Shown: piece by piece, positions 43,976 to 53,112 of the stretch
Position numbering within the stretch: the stretch's first letter is position 1
Layout: every line of letters starts with the position of its first letter
Source: Caballeronia choica
GTDB lineage: Bacteria > Pseudomonadota > Gammaproteobacteria > Burkholderiales > Burkholderiaceae
NCBI RefSeq assembly: GCF_001544535.1
Contig: NZ_FCON02000027.1
Coordinates: forward strand, 1 to 64,000
Direction of reading: 5' to 3'
Length of the DNA: 64,000 bases
Notes under the pieces: generated by a model
Seen by the model: only the letters and a program-made list of their open reading frames with translations
What the model was told of the DNA's origin: nothing
Databases searched by the model: none
Made by a program: the position numbers and the translations under genes

Positions 43976-45340
43976 CACACCCCCTGCCTCAACCCCAGCC
44001 CGATTCTGTGGCCGCGGCAATCCTAGATTCTCGCGCAACGTGACCCCTTCATACTCGGTACGAAACAGCCCCCGCCGCTGAAGCTCCGGCACGACAAGCT
44101 CGGCGAATTCGACCAGCCCTCCAGGCAGCCACGGCGACATGATATTGAAGCCATCGGCGCCGCCATCCTCGAACCACTGCTGCAATTGATCGGCGATGCT
44201 CTGCGGCGTGCCCACCACCTGCTGATGACCGCGCGCTCCCGCGATGCGCAGATACAGATCGCGGATCGTCAGGTTCTCGCGCCTCGCGAGGTCGAACAGG
44301 AGTCGCTGCCGGCTCTTGCCACCGTTGGTTTCCGGCAAGTCCGGCAACGGCCCGTCGACCGGATACTGCGAAAGGTCTACGCCACCCGACATATTCGACA
44401 GCAACGACAAGCCGACCGTCGGATGGATCAGGTCCTGCAACGCGTCGAATTTTTCGCGTGCCTCGGCTTCGGTCCTGCCGATCACCGGGAAGATGCCGGG
44501 CATGATCTTCAGATGCTCCGGCCGCCTTCCATAACGTGCGAGCCTGCCCTTGAGATCGCGATAGAACGCCTGCGCCTCTTCAAGCGTCTGGTGCGCGACG
44601 AACACGACCTCGGCGGTCTGGGCCGCCAGTTCCTTGCCCGCCTCCGACGCGCCCGCCTGCACGACCACGGGCCACCCCTGCGGCGAGCGCGCCACATTGA
44701 GCGGCCCGCGCACCTTGAAATGCTTGCCGCGATGATTGAGCACGTGCAGTTTGTCCGGATCGAAATAGACGCCGCTTTGCTTGTCGCGGATGAACGCGTC
44801 GTCTTCCCAGCTATCCCACAGGCCCGCGACGACATCGTAGAACTCGCGGGCGCGTTCATAGCGTACGGCATGATCCGGATGCTGCTCGAAGCTGAAGTTC
44901 TGCGCCTCCGATTCCGTGCTCGACGTCACGAGGTTCCAGCCCGAGCGGCCACCGCTCAGGTGATCGAGCGAGGCAAATTTGCGCGCGAGATTGTAGGGCT
45001 CGTTGAAGGTGGTCGATACGGTCGCGATCAGTCCGATGTTGCGCGTGACGACCGACAGCGCCGACAGGAGCGTCAGCGGCTCGAAGTGATCGGCGCGTGC
45101 GGTGCGCGAGAGCGATGGGAGGTGCGTATCGCGGACACTGACGCCGTCGGCGAAGAAGATCGCGTCGAACTTCGCGCGCTCGGCGATTTGCGCGAGCTGC
45201 GCGTAATGCGGGAAGTTGAGTCCGCCGTCGGCTTGTGCATCGGGATGACGCCACGCGGCGATGTGATGTCCCGTCTCCATCAGGAACGCGCCCAAATGCA
45301 TTTGCCGCTTTGGCTTCTGTTGTTGTTCGTTCTGGCTCAT
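43937..45340 (-). CDS. LLM-class FMN-dependent monooxygenase (NtaA/SnaA/DszA family)
   Basis: This 467-residue flavin-dependent monooxygenase needs a separate FMN reductase. Typical features are the start MHLGAFLMETGHHIAAWRHP, FDAIFFADG, PLTLLSALSVVTRNIGL, and TVSTTFNEPYNLARKFASLD with HLSGGRSGWNLVTS. Family members act on sulfur compounds or aminopolycarboxylates; the sulfonate/sulfate-ester transport operon here favours a sulfur substrate. The ATG at 45340 is chosen; longer in-frame starts lack a good ribosome site. It is the last gene of the operon, 73 bp after the ATPase gene. The final seven or so codons lie inside repeat copy 3. Confidence 0.87.
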   Translation of the reverse strand: MSQNEQQQKPKRQMHLGAFLMETGHHIAAWRHPDAQADGGLNFPHYAQLAQIAERAKFDAIFFADGVSVRDTHLPSLSRTARADHFEPLTLLSALSVVTRNIGLIATVSTTFNEPYNLARKFASLDHLSGGRSGWNLVTSSTESEAQNFSFEQHPDHAVRYERAREFYDVVAGLWDSWEDDAFIRDKQSGVYFDPDKLHVLNHRGKHFKVRGPLNVARSPQGWPVVVQAGASEAGKELAAQTAEVVFVAHQTLEEAQAFYRDLKGRLARYGRRPEHLKIMPGIFPVIGRTEAEAREKFDALQDLIHPTVGLSLLSNMSGGVDLSQYPVDGPLPDLPETNGGKSRQRLLFDLARRENLTIRDLYLRIAGARGHQQVVGTPQSIADQLQQWFEDGGADGFNIMSPWLPGGLVEFAELVVPELQRRGLFRTEYEGVTLRENLGLPRPQNRAGVEAGGVGSLRTREGAYAV

Positions 45341-45413
45341 CGTATCTTCAGTCCGGTGGAAGTGGCGCGACAGGGAACCGCTGGTCCAGTGCGCGCTGTT
45401 GCTGCTCGGTGAC

Positions 45414-46211
45414 TCAGAGGCTTTCCCTTGCGACATCGCTCTGCAATTGCCCGAGTTCTCCGAGGATCTCATCGCGCAAGCTGACGAACCGCGCATCGCT
45501 GCGATCGCGCGGCCGCGTCAGCCCGACATCGATCACCTTGCCGATCCGTCCGGGACGCGCCCGCATCACGACCACGCGATCCGCGAGAAACACCGCCTCG
45601 TCGACGTCGTGCGTGACGAGCACCATCGTGATCCGCTCGTGTTCCCAGATGCGTTGCAACTCGCGCTGAAGCCGCGTGCGCGTGAGCGCATCGAGCGCGC
45701 CGAACGGTTCGTCGAGCAGCAGGAGGCGCGGGCGGTTCACAAGCCCGCGCGCGATCGCGACGCGTTGCGCCATCCCGCCCGACAACTGATGCGGGAAATG
45801 ATGCTCATAGCCACGCAAGCCGACGAGCGCAACATGCTCTTCAACCGCGCGCCGTTTCTCTTCGCGCGAGAGCGGCGCATTCTTCAGCGCGATCGCGATG
45901 TTCTGCTCGACGTCGAGCCAAGGAAACAGGCGATGGTCCTGAAACACGATGCCGCGCGCGAGATCGGTCGTGCGCACCGGCTCGCCGGCGAAGTCGATCG
46001 CGCCGTCGAATTCGTCGTCGAGTCCGGCGACGAGACGCAGCAGCGTGGACTTGCCGCAGCCGCTCGCGCCGACGATGCTGACGAACTCGCCGCTCGCAAT
46101 CGACAGGTCGATGCCGTCGAGCACCGGACGCGCGGCGGCGTCGCCCGCGAAATGCTTGCCGACTTGCCGCAGGTCGAGCCTGCTGTTGGAATCCTGGATG
46201 ACGGTCGACAC
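45414..46211 (-). CDS. ABC transporter ATPase (SsuB/TauB/AtsC type)
   Basis: The 265-residue protein, from the GTG at 46211, has Walker A GASGCGKSTLLRLVAGL, the signature LSGGMAQRVAIARGLVNRP and Walker B LLLLDEPFGALDALTR. It energises the uptake of a sulfonate or sulfate ester. The GTG follows TAGGAG, which overlaps the permease stop region; the ATG at 46277 would overlap the permease by 56 bp and is less likely. It is the partner of two permeases encoded upstream. Confidence 0.9.
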   Translation of the reverse strand: MSTVIQDSNSRLDLRQVGKHFAGDAAARPVLDGIDLSIASGEFVSIVGASGCGKSTLLRLVAGLDDEFDGAIDFAGEPVRTTDLARGIVFQDHRLFPWLDVEQNIAIALKNAPLSREEKRRAVEEHVALVGLRGYEHHFPHQLSGGMAQRVAIARGLVNRPRLLLLDEPFGALDALTRTRLQRELQRIWEHERITMVLVTHDVDEAVFLADRVVVMRARPGRIGKVIDVGLTRPRDRSDARFVSLRDEILGELGQLQSDVARESL

Positions 46212-46221
46212 GGTGAAGCTC

Positions 46222-47040
46222 CTAATTCGTTTGACGCGCATGAAGCGCATGAGTGAACCAGCGCCGCTGGACGGCACGCGCGAGCGCGTTGAGCGCCCAG
46301 CCCGTCACGCCGATCACGATGACGCCGAACACGACGAGATCCATGCGGAACTGCTCGCTGCCATCGACGAGCGTATTGCCGATCCCGCTGCCGGCCACGA
46401 GCAGATACTCGGCGCCGAGCGTCGCCAGCCAGGAATAGATCAGCGCGAGATAGATGCCGGTGAATACCGAAGGCAATGCGGCCGGCAGCACGACGGAGGT
46501 GACTGTCTGCCACTTGCTGTAGCGGAACACGCGCGCAACCTCGAGCATGGCGGGCGACACGGCGCGGATGCCATCGCTCGTATGCGCGACGACCGGCACG
46601 AGCGCCGCGAGCGAGAGGAACACGACTTTCGCGACGTCGCCCAAGCCGAACCACACGGAGATCAACGGGATCCACGCGAACAGCGACACTTGCTTGAACG
46701 TATTGAAGCTCGGGCCGATTGCGCGGTTCGCGAGCTTCGAGACGCCGAGCAGCGCGCCGAGCGCAAGGCCCGCCACCGTGCCGATCGCGAAGCCGGTCAG
46801 CTCGCGCGCAAGCGATGCGGACAACGCGCGCCACAGCGCGCCGCTCGCGGCCTGGTCGATCGCGGTGTGCCACACCTGCACGGGCGACACCATGATGCCG
46901 TGCGTGCTGCTGGCGTTGCGCGCGACATACCACCACGCGGCGAGCGCCAGGAGCGGCAGCACCCAGCCGCGCCATCGGCCGGAAGGTTGATGAGTGCCGG
47001 CGGCGTGTCCGGCTTCGAGTTCGAGTGAAGTGTCAGTCAT
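46222..47040 (-). CDS. ABC transporter permease (SsuC/TauC type), second of two
   Basis: The 272-residue protein has about six membrane helices and the EAA-type loop (LEVARVFRYSKWQTVTSVVLPAALP) that contacts the ATPase. It is homologous to the upstream permease, which carries ARVFRFTRAQTIRSVILPAAVP at the same position. It lies 10 bp upstream of the ATPase gene and 11 bp downstream of the other permease. The pair may form a heterodimer. Confidence 0.9.
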   Translation of the reverse strand: MTDTSLELEAGHAAGTHQPSGRWRGWVLPLLALAAWWYVARNASSTHGIMVSPVQVWHTAIDQAASGALWRALSASLARELTGFAIGTVAGLALGALLGVSKLANRAIGPSFNTFKQVSLFAWIPLISVWFGLGDVAKVVFLSLAALVPVVAHTSDGIRAVSPAMLEVARVFRYSKWQTVTSVVLPAALPSVFTGIYLALIYSWLATLGAEYLLVAGSGIGNTLVDGSEQFRMDLVVFGVIVIGVTGWALNALARAVQRRWFTHALHARQTN

Positions 47041-47051
47041 GCATGGCTCCG

Positions 47052-47900
47052 TTATTGCGCGTTGCCGCGTTGCAAGCGCGCTTCGAGGAGCGTCAGGAAG
47101 CGATCAGCCAGATACCCGATTGCGCCGACCACGAGCACCGACGCCAGCACGAGATCGAGCTGGAACAACTGCCGACCGTAGACGATCAGGTAGCCAAGCC
47201 CTTCCGACGATGCGACGAGTTCCACCACGACCAGCGTGAGCCACGCCTTCGTGAAGGCGAGCCGCACACTGGTGCCGATCACCGGCACGGCGGCGGGAAG
47301 GATCACCGAGCGGATCGTCTGCGCGCGCGTGAAGCGGAACACGCGCGCGACGTCCCGGTAGGCGTCGGGTGTCTGACGGAAGCCCTGCAGCGTGCCCAGC
47401 GTGACGGGAACGAGCGCGGCGTGCGCGATCAGGATGTACTTCAGCGGCTCGCCGATGCCGACGACGATCATCAGGAACGGCAGCCAGCCGAGCACCGGCA
47501 CCTGCACGATCGCGTTGAACGCGGGCAGCACATAGGCTTCCGCCGTGCGCGAAAGCCCGAGCACGCCGCCGAGCAACAGGCCCAGCAGCACGCCCGCGCC
47601 GAAGCCCACCGCGACCCGCGACAAGCTCGCGCCGACATGCAGCCACAACTCGCCGCTGCGGACCATGCCGGCAAGCGTATCGAAGACGAGCGACGGCGGC
47701 GGCAACACTTGCGCCGAGATCCAGCCGTAGTGAGAGCCGAATATCCAGAGCAGGGCGCCGAGCGCGGGCAGCAGCCAGGGCAGGGCGATCCAGCCGAATG
47801 CGCGCGAGCCGTTCAGAAGTGAAGCGCGCGCCGACGTTCGTGCGCGAGGCACGCCGACGTCGACCGCGGGATCGAAACTACGTGCGAGACCGTTCGCCAT
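47052..47900 (-). CDS. ABC transporter permease (SsuC/TauC type), first of two
   Basis: The 282-residue protein, from the ATG at 47900, has a perfect AAGGAGG ribosome site; the longer frame is rejected. About six membrane helices are visible, with the EAA loop near residue 190. It lies 17 bp after the binding-protein gene. Together with the next permease it completes the membrane part of the importer. Confidence 0.9.
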   Translation of the reverse strand: MANGLARSFDPAVDVGVPRARTSARASLLNGSRAFGWIALPWLLPALGALLWIFGSHYGWISAQVLPPPSLVFDTLAGMVRSGELWLHVGASLSRVAVGFGAGVLLGLLLGGVLGLSRTAEAYVLPAFNAIVQVPVLGWLPFLMIVVGIGEPLKYILIAHAALVPVTLGTLQGFRQTPDAYRDVARVFRFTRAQTIRSVILPAAVPVIGTSVRLAFTKAWLTLVVVELVASSEGLGYLIVYGRQLFQLDLVLASVLVVGAIGYLADRFLTLLEARLQRGNAQ

Positions 47901-47917
47901 GGTCGAGCCTCCTTGGG

Positions 47918-48985
47918 TCAGGATGCGATCGGCTTGCCCGATGCATCGAAGCGCGGCCAGTAGGCCTGGAGCTTCAGCGTCTTGAGCGCTTCGTCCAGGT
48001 ACTTCGGCTCGAACCAGCCGTTCACGCTCACCGGCTGACGGATCAGGTTCAGCCGCAGCGCGTCGTCGGCGACGGCCTGGTAGCGCGCGACCAGGAACGG
48101 ATCGATCAGCGGCGAACTGCGGTCCTTCAACTGCTGGTTCGCATATTCCGATTGCCACGACTCCGCCGGCACGCCGCTCTTCGCCCACAGGTCGAACAGC
48201 GCATTGCGATTGGCTTCATCGGACGACCACTGCGACGCCTGCACGACCGACGTCACCACTTTCTGCACGATCTCCGGGTGCGTGCGCTCGAAGTCGTCGA
48301 GCACGAGCAGATGCGCTTGCCGCGTGAGTTGCAGGCCGCCGTCGCGCGAGGCATAGACGATCTTCGCGAGCCCTTGCCGCTGGAGCTTGAACAGGTTGTA
48401 GTCGAGGAAGACCGCATCCACGCCCTTCGATGCCAGCGCCGCCTGCGCTGCCGCCGAATCGAGATTGATCACGCGCAGGTCGCGCTCGGTGAGACCGTTT
48501 TCCTTGAGGACGTTGTCGGCGACGAGTTGCAGGTTGGTGCCCCGGAAGATGCCGACGCGCTTGCCCTTGAGATCCTTCACGCCCTTGATGTCGGAGTCGG
48601 GCGGCACCGCGAGATACACGCCCGCGCGCACGTTCGACGCCAGCAGCAGGTGCGTCTTGAGGCCGTTCGCGCGGCCGAGCACGGCGGGCAGGTCGCCCTG
48701 GTAGGCAAAGTCGATCTGCTTGTTGGCGAGCGCCTCGTTCACGGCCGGTCCCGCGCCCTTGAAGAAGATCCATTCGACCTTGGTGCCATCGGCCTTGAGC
48801 GCATCCTCGACGCGATGTTGCAGCAGCGCGGTCGCGGCGGGCGAGCCGCCGAACACGGGCGGATCGCCCGTGCCTTGTTGCGCTACGCCGATCTTGACGA
48901 CGCCGGGCTCGGCGGCGAACGCAGTCGCGCTCGCGAGGACGCTGAGCGCGAGCGTCAGCGTCTTGAGTAGAAATCGCAGTTTCAT
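47918..48985 (-). CDS. Periplasmic sulfonate/sulfate-ester binding protein (SsuA/AtsR type)
   Basis: The 355-residue precursor has a signal peptide (cut near ATAFA). The mature protein has the two-lobe SsuA fold: IGVAQQGTGDPPVFGG, FFKGAGPAVNEALANKQIDFAY, and GKRVGIFRGTNLQLVADNVL. It carries the substrate to the permease pair. It lies 37 bp after the dioxygenase gene. Sulfonates or alkyl sulfates are the likely ligands. Confidence 0.88.
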   Translation of the reverse strand: MKLRFLLKTLTLALSVLASATAFAAEPGVVKIGVAQQGTGDPPVFGGSPAATALLQHRVEDALKADGTKVEWIFFKGAGPAVNEALANKQIDFAYQGDLPAVLGRANGLKTHLLLASNVRAGVYLAVPPDSDIKGVKDLKGKRVGIFRGTNLQLVADNVLKENGLTERDLRVINLDSAAAQAALASKGVDAVFLDYNLFKLQRQGLAKIVYASRDGGLQLTRQAHLLVLDDFERTHPEIVQKVVTSVVQASQWSSDEANRNALFDLWAKSGVPAESWQSEYANQQLKDRSSPLIDPFLVARYQAVADDALRLNLIRQPVSVNGWFEPKYLDEALKTLKLQAYWPRFDASGKPIAS

Positions 48986-49022
48986 TGCTTATACAGGGAA
49001 AGGGCAGGGAAGGGCAGACGAA

Positions 49023-49958
49023 TCACGAACGGGTCGTGCGGGAGGTTGTGCGGCTCGTGCGGCCGTCGATGCTCACCGGCGCATCGCCATGGACGGTCGC
49101 GCGGCGCACGACGCGATGCGCATCGGCGTAATCGGCGACGGCGTAGTGCTGTGTCGCGCGGTTGTCCCAGATCGCGACGTCGCCCTGCGTCCAGCGCCAG
49201 CGCACGGTGTTCTCGAGACGCGTGATGTGGTCCTGGAAGAGTTCGAGCAGGCGATCCGAATCGCGCTGCGACAAGCCGACGAAACGCTGCACGAAGTGCC
49301 CGAGCACGAGACTGCGCTCGCCCGTTTCAGGATGCACCCGCACGACCGGATGCTCGGTCTCGTAGAGTGTCGAGGTGAACTGCTCGCGGTAGGCGAGGTC
49401 CGCTTCGGTGGCGGGCGTCGAGCGGGTCGCCGCGTAGTCGTAGGCGTTCGAATGCACGGCCCACAAGGTATCGGCTAGCTCGCGCAACGGCTGCGGCAAG
49501 TGCTGGTAAGCGGCGACGGTATTGGCCCATACGGTGTCGCCGCCTGCCGGCGGAATCACGACGCCGCGCAGGATCGAGATCTTCGGATAGGCGTCGACGA
49601 ACGTGACGTCGGTGTGCCACGAATTCGCGCGCGTGCCGTGCTTCGAGTCGAGTTCGAGCAGGCGGCTGCCGGCGCCCAGCGATGCCACCGTCGGATGCGC
49701 GACGGTCTCGCCGAAGCGTGCGGCGAAGGCTTCCTGAGCCGCGTCGTCGAGATGCGACTGGCCGCGGAAGAACAGCACTTTGTGCTTCAGGAGCGCGGCG
49801 TTGATGGCGTCGATAGCGGTGTCATCGAGCTCGGCGCCGAGCAACACGCCGCGTATCTCCGCACCGACGCGCCCGCCGATCGGACGGACCTGCAGCTCCG
49901 GCTGCACGGACGATCGTTGGTCTGCGGAGGGATGCGAAAGGGTGGCTGCGTCGGTCAT
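49023..49958 (-). CDS. TauD/AtsK-type Fe(II)/2-oxoglutarate dioxygenase
   Basis: This 311-residue enzyme has the metal triad: His and Asp in SWHTDVTF (residues about 117-119) and the distal His in RATQHYAV (about 274). The 2-oxoglutarate-binding Arg is in HRVVRRATV. It oxidatively releases sulfite from taurine-like sulfonates or sulfate from alkyl esters. The segments RANSWHTDVTF and GGDTVWANTVAAY read more like AtsK sulfate-ester dioxygenase than TauD as I remember them. It is the first gene of the operon. The C-terminal tail is an unusual run of Arg, Thr and Ser (GRTSRTTSRTTRS). Confidence 0.87.
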   Translation of the reverse strand: MTDAATLSHPSADQRSSVQPELQVRPIGGRVGAEIRGVLLGAELDDTAIDAINAALLKHKVLFFRGQSHLDDAAQEAFAARFGETVAHPTVASLGAGSRLLELDSKHGTRANSWHTDVTFVDAYPKISILRGVVIPPAGGDTVWANTVAAYQHLPQPLRELADTLWAVHSNAYDYAATRSTPATEADLAYREQFTSTLYETEHPVVRVHPETGERSLVLGHFVQRFVGLSQRDSDRLLELFQDHITRLENTVRWRWTQGDVAIWDNRATQHYAVADYADAHRVVRRATVHGDAPVSIDGRTSRTTSRTTRS

Positions 49959-50389
49959 GGGGATCTCCGTGAAGGTCGATGGGTTCGGTATCGATGCATT
50001 GAAGCATTGACTGCGATCCCGACCAACGAAGAGATTCGACTTTGCTTTTTCTCCCGGAGGGCGAAGGCATATGAGCGGAAGTGACGTTGAAGCGGCGGGT
50101 GGGGGAGGTGCTTAGGTTGGGGGGATTAGTGCCCGCGCCAAGCCGATTCGACGGTTTCGCCAACTCGGGAATGTCAATCAGCAGATCGCGAGGCTGTCGC
50201 GCGCACGCGAGGGCAAGGCATATAGATGGAGAGTCACCGCGATGGCAGAACTCGACAAGCAAGGAAAGCGATCGCCGACAACCGCTGTGGATCGACGGGT
50301 CGGATCGGCGAACGCCAGGAAAGAAACTGGCGTCGTATCGGCGCCTCGCTTCAAACAAGCAGGATTAAATCGTTCGAAGCTACGCGAGC
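49959..50389. other. Promoter region of the sulfur operon
   Basis: 431 bp between the dioxygenase start and the next leftward gene end. It should hold the operon promoter and any CysB/SsuR-type site, which I cannot locate with certainty. Only very short open frames are present; none is supported. Confidence 0.45.
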
Positions 50390-51700
50390 TCAGGCCGGCA
50401 CTTGTCCCGGTGTGCCGTCCAGGATGCGTAGCTTCTCGCTGATATCCGGGACGTCGTGTCCGGCCGCCCGAACCGATTCCGCAAGCCGATGTGCGGTGAT
50501 CCGGCACTTGGCAAGCGTCTCATGCAGTCGAGGGTCAGCCTGCAGGCTCGTCACGGCCTTCCCAAGGTCCAACGGCGATTCGCTGAGCAGGGCGGGAACA
50601 ACCTCCTCAGGAGGAATCTGCGAGCCGTGACTCAACAACTGAGCGGTCCAGTCGCACTCGTACAGCAGGGCGCGACGTTCGGCCTTTTGCGCTTCTTCCT
50701 GGTCTAGCCTCGCAAGGCTCTGGCGATTCGTTTGAATCGCGTTGCGCCATGCGGTGAGCACGTGGAGCCGCACTTCCGCGATCGCGTCGCTGAGTGCCCT
50801 GTCAGGACCGCCTGCGATCAGCCGGCGGTCTTCGAGTTCGTCCAGGCGTTCGCGGAACCCGTCCAAAAACGGGCGCCAGTTCAATGGGAGATCGTTTGTC
50901 GAATAAAACTCGCGTGCGATATCGTTGAGGTCGTGCCTGATCTCCAGCAGCGCCCGGTTATCCGTGACGCGGGCTTCGTGCACGTCGTTCGTCGTAACCA
51001 TCTGACGATGCAACGGAAACAGCGGATTGTTGTGGCGCCGTTGCAGGTGTCGTTCAGCCGCACCCGGACGCGCGCTCCATTTCCAGTTGGGCAGGGAGCT
51101 GGCGTCGAAACCTACCGCCTCTATCATCGGCCGGAACACGGCGAGTGCCTGCTCCGTGGCATGACGAAAACAGTCCGCCAGCTTGTAATCGTTGCCTTGC
51201 AGGCCGGCGCTCGCCTCACCTGCATAGGGCGAGTCGGGAGCCAGCTTGAGGAAGCCGGTGGCCAGGAAGAACTCCATGGGCAGTTCCACTGACACGCCGT
51301 CCTCTCTGAACGTGCGCTGTTCAGCCGATATGGCCTCAAAGGCACGAGCAAGGCGATTCTCGAGGTCGAGGAGCGGGTCGATGGCGTCGCCGCTCCCTGG
51401 CTGTGCCTCGTTTGCGAGCAAGCAGAAACTTTCGCGAGCCATCCTGGCAGCCAGGGCACCGTGCTTTTCCGCAAACAGCCAGAACCACAGTGCGAGCTGG
51501 TACCCCTTTGCACCGTTTTGGGCGATCGGCGCCACGTTCGACGCGAATTCGATACCGCGTGCTGCCCAGGTCGAAAACGGCGGCGTGTCCGCGCGCAGGT
51601 ACATGGTCACGAGCTGCCTTAGTGCTTCGTGCGTGTCGACCGGCCAGTTTGGCGTCGGCTCGCCGGAATGCTTCTCGGTCTTCCAGAACTTCAAGTCCAT
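50390..51700 (-). CDS. Protein of unknown function (436 aa)
   Basis: This 436-residue protein starts at 51700 behind GAGGTTGAGG; longer reading to 52117 is rejected. There is no signal peptide or strong membrane segment. It is rich in helix and charge, with a Trp-containing segment (GYQLALWFWLFAEKHGALAA) near residue 65, a basic stretch (AAERHLQRRHNNPLFPLH) near 210 and a Leu-rich coiled-coil-like C-terminal half. I do not recognise the family. It is a monocistronic gene between the sulfur operon and the envelope operon. Confidence 0.66.
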   Translation of the reverse strand: MDLKFWKTEKHSGEPTPNWPVDTHEALRQLVTMYLRADTPPFSTWAARGIEFASNVAPIAQNGAKGYQLALWFWLFAEKHGALAARMARESFCLLANEAQPGSGDAIDPLLDLENRLARAFEAISAEQRTFREDGVSVELPMEFFLATGFLKLAPDSPYAGEASAGLQGNDYKLADCFRHATEQALAVFRPMIEAVGFDASSLPNWKWSARPGAAERHLQRRHNNPLFPLHRQMVTTNDVHEARVTDNRALLEIRHDLNDIAREFYSTNDLPLNWRPFLDGFRERLDELEDRRLIAGGPDRALSDAIAEVRLHVLTAWRNAIQTNRQSLARLDQEEAQKAERRALLYECDWTAQLLSHGSQIPPEEVVPALLSESPLDLGKAVTSLQADPRLHETLAKCRITAHRLAESVRAAGHDVPDISEKLRILDGTPGQVPA

Positions 51701-52052
51701 CCTCAACCTCGTAGGGAAGCAACATGGCGAAACTGGATGCACGGCAACTCGTGCGTGTGTTGGGAAGGATACTTGCACACTCTGGAGAGTCGGTAAACAG
51801 GCGGCTGAGGCGGCTTGCTCGCACGACCGCCGGGTAACGGGCGCGGGCCAATTCAGATGACTTTTGGGTTCCGCGAGACCCATCGTGCACGGGGGCGGTG
51901 CGGTGACGTCGCGGATGGACGGAACGGAAACGCAGGTCGCCGCGAGGCGCGCTGGACTTCGTTCAGCAGTCCGGGTTCCGCTCAGAAAGGGTGTTGCGGC
52001 AACATCGCGCGTGGCCGCGTGGCCGCGTGGCCGCGTGGACCCGAAACAGCGC
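51701..52052. other. Intergenic region with short tandem repeat
   Basis: 352 bp upstream of the unknown gene. Apart from the 8-bp repeat array listed separately, I see no gene. It may carry the promoter of the 50390-51700 gene and the 3' end of the CtaG transcript. Confidence 0.45.
52008..52039. repeat. Four tandem 8-bp units CGCGTGGC
   Basis: Three perfect units CGCGTGGC and a fourth differing in the last base. It lies 14 bp beyond the CtaG stop. The unit length is not a multiple of three, but it lies outside coding sequence. Slippage may vary the count between strains. Confidence 0.8.
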
Positions 52053-52976
52053 CTACCTGCCGCCGGATATCGCTGGCACCGCTGGCCGCGGAGTGCGCCG
52101 GGTGAGCCAGCGGGCACCGACTACAAGCCCGCCGATCAGATACGCGAGCCCGCCCGGCACCCACATCACGAGTCCGCCCAACTGCTGGTCCAGCAGCGGA
52201 TCGAAGCCGAGCGCGCTCGTGCTCTCGATGTACGACGGGTACCAGATTCCCGGTGCGAGCGTGAGCAGCGCGCCGAGCGCACTCGTATGAACCATCGTCG
52301 TGAAAAGCGACAGCAGCGCGTGCGCGCCGCGTTCGCCGCGCGCCGGATTGCCGAACACCGTCCACCAGAACAACAGCGCGCTCACCAGAAAGCTGGCGTG
52401 CTGAAACGTGTGGATGCCGGGCCGTGCGAGCGCGGCTTCGAAGAATGCGGGTGCATGCCAGGCCCATAGCGTCGCCGCATGCAGCATCCACGCGATGAGC
52501 GGCATTGTCAGCACGCGCCATGGCACGCGAATCCAGCGCGTACGTACGGCGCGGCCGACCCCGCCGCGCGTCGCCGCCGGCAACGCCCAGATCCAGACCG
52601 CGAGCGGGCGGCCGGTCACGAGCAAGGGCGCGGCTATCAACATCAGCACTTCGTGCTGGATCATGTGCGCCGAGAAGAGCGCGGCGGCAAGCGTGTCGAG
52701 CGGCGAATCGAGTGCCGCGACGAGCGCCAGCCAGCCGAGCAGGAAGGCGGCCAGATGAATTGCACGGACGGGACGGGAGCGGCGGCTGCGCACCCGCAGC
52801 CGCACGTATCCGACGACATACAGCGCGCCGCTCGCGATCAGCAAGCCGACCACCCAAGGCTCGAAGCTCCAGCCGAAGTGCGGGATCCCGCGAGCGTCGG
52901 CCGGCAAGACGTGGGCGTGGGCGCCGCTCGCCCACCCGAGCAGCGCGACGATCAGCACGGAGGGAGCGTCGTGCAC
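52053..52976 (-). CDS. CtaG (caa3-type) cytochrome oxidase assembly protein
   Basis: This membrane protein of about 307 residues has a signal-like N-terminus ending GAHAH and seven or so hydrophobic segments. The family segments are HMIQHEVLMLIAAPLL, HPVALWAWH-like LHAATLWAWHAPAFF and FQHASFLVSALLFWW, plus WYPSY with the LGGLVMWVPGG segment near the end. It assists insertion of copper into cytochrome oxidase or has a related copper role. The GTG at 52976 is favoured because it gives a signal peptide and a normal length. Another GTG at 53123 would add 49 residues and overlap the preceding gene by 11 bp. Confidence 0.82.
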   Translation of the reverse strand: MHDAPSVLIVALLGWASGAHAHVLPADARGIPHFGWSFEPWVVGLLIASGALYVVGYVRLRVRSRRSRPVRAIHLAAFLLGWLALVAALDSPLDTLAAALFSAHMIQHEVLMLIAAPLLVTGRPLAVWIWALPAATRGGVGRAVRTRWIRVPWRVLTMPLIAWMLHAATLWAWHAPAFFEAALARPGIHTFQHASFLVSALLFWWTVFGNPARGERGAHALLSLFTTMVHTSALGALLTLAPGIWYPSYIESTSALGFDPLLDQQLGGLVMWVPGGLAYLIGGLVVGARWLTRRTPRPAVPAISGGR

Positions 52977-53112
52977 CAGTGTTGCCGCCAGTGGTTCGGG
53001 AACCTGCGGCGGCGCATCGGGACCGAGCCGGCCGCGAGCGTCCGGCGGCTTGCAAGCTGCGTGAGGTCCGGGCCGAGTGTGCCAGTCGTACACAGCAGCC
53101 AACCGCCGAGTC

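Noticed and set aside
50070-50114. 14-residue frame behind a GGAGG upstream of the dioxygenase gene
   Set aside because: Too short and glycine-rich; could be a leader peptide but is on the strand opposite the operon.
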